34,941 nt of DNA from the NCBI GenBank assembly GCA_002717365.1, contig PBDJ01000018.1:10211-45151 (forward strand). Reading direction: 5' to 3'. Numbering within the stretch: position 1 is the stretch's first letter; the number at the start of each line of letters is the position of its first letter. Below are positions 34,940-34,941 of this stretch, piece after piece. This DNA is from Acidimicrobiaceae bacterium. GTDB taxonomy: Bacteria; Actinomycetota; Acidimicrobiia; Acidimicrobiales; MedAcidi-G1. The translations under genes and the position numbers were made by a program. The notes beneath the pieces are model-generated. The model was given only the letters and a program-made list of their open reading frames with translations, did no database searches and was not told where the DNA came from.

Positions 34940-34941
34940 AA

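Larger units (their letters stand above)
34452..34941. other. AT-richer non-coding tail with repeats
   Basis: After the oxidoreductase the sequence loses the strong G/C third-position pattern of the rest of the window. It contains two diverged direct repeats (34498-34570 and 34591-34672), a perfect inverted repeat (34679-34707) and a further hairpin (34744-34763). I see no tRNA, tmRNA, RNase P or SRP RNA. A plus-strand open frame at 34653-34919 crosses the inverted repeat and looks non-coding. Confidence 0.6.

Noticed and set aside
34452-34941. Possible tRNA, tmRNA, RNase P or SRP RNA in the tail
   Set aside because: I looked for T-loop GTTCGA-type motifs, CCA ends and the conserved cores of these RNAs and found none.

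Overview
This is a GC-rich chromosomal segment of an actinobacterium, and the details fit a deep-branching member such as class Acidimicrobiia (inference). The evidence is the gene order, which follows the mycobacterial order closely (aroK-aroB-aroQ-pepQ-efp-nusB, then pyrR-pyrB-pyrC-carA-carB-pyrF-mihF-gmk-rpoZ-coaBC-metK-priA, then def/fmt/rsmB-ribD, then infC-rpmI-rplT-SpoU-pheS-pheT). Further evidence is the actinobacterial nucleoid protein MihF, a PriA without helicase motifs, a DUF1844 gene next to infC, and many leaderless starts. Almost every gene is core metabolism or information processing. I see no prophage, CRISPR array, complete insertion sequence, rRNA or tRNA.

Layout. 124-4872 (+): shikimate genes, an M24 peptidase, EF-P, NusB and a GNAT acetyltransferase. 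4870-13841 (+): pyrimidine operon pyrR-pyrB-pyrC-carA-carB-pyrD-pyrF, headed by a PyrR-binding RNA hairpin and a terminator-like hairpin; pyrK and pyrE are not in it. 13889-19730 (+): mihF, gmk, rpoZ, coaBC, metK, priA. 19748-20921 (-): a SpoU methyltransferase and an RsmC-like methyltransferase, divergent from def-fmt-rsmB (20946-23499, +). 23510-24301 (-): a dienelactone-hydrolase-like protein, divergent from mogA-ribD (+), followed by hisG. 26871-27326 (-): DUF1844, divergent from infC-rpmI-rplT-SpoU-pheS-pheT (27677-33384, +). 33474-34451 (+): a zinc-independent quinone oxidoreductase. 34452-34941: an AT-richer non-coding tail with diverged direct repeats and a perfect 12-bp inverted repeat.

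The genes are packed tightly. Most junctions inside operons are 1-8 nt overlaps, typically GTGA or ATGA, which implies translational coupling. Transcription units instead begin with a TA(G/C)(C/G)nT hexamer placed 6 or 7 nt before the start codon, the geometry of leaderless mRNA. This occurs for aroK, mihF, def, the leader of the RsmC-like gene, the DLH gene, mogA, hisG and the quinone oxidoreductase, and it decides several starts.

I found no convincing wholly new system. The most interesting material is regulatory: the pyr leader; an infC with an AUA start coupled to a 17-codon leader ORF; two divergent leaderless promoters that share their TA dinucleotide; a leaderless 11-codon uORF; a probable CUG start for fmt; and the repeat-rich tail. 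Protein oddities include a class 1B PyrD without PyrK nearby, an RsmB with an internal deletion, and unusual residues in Gmk and CoaBC.
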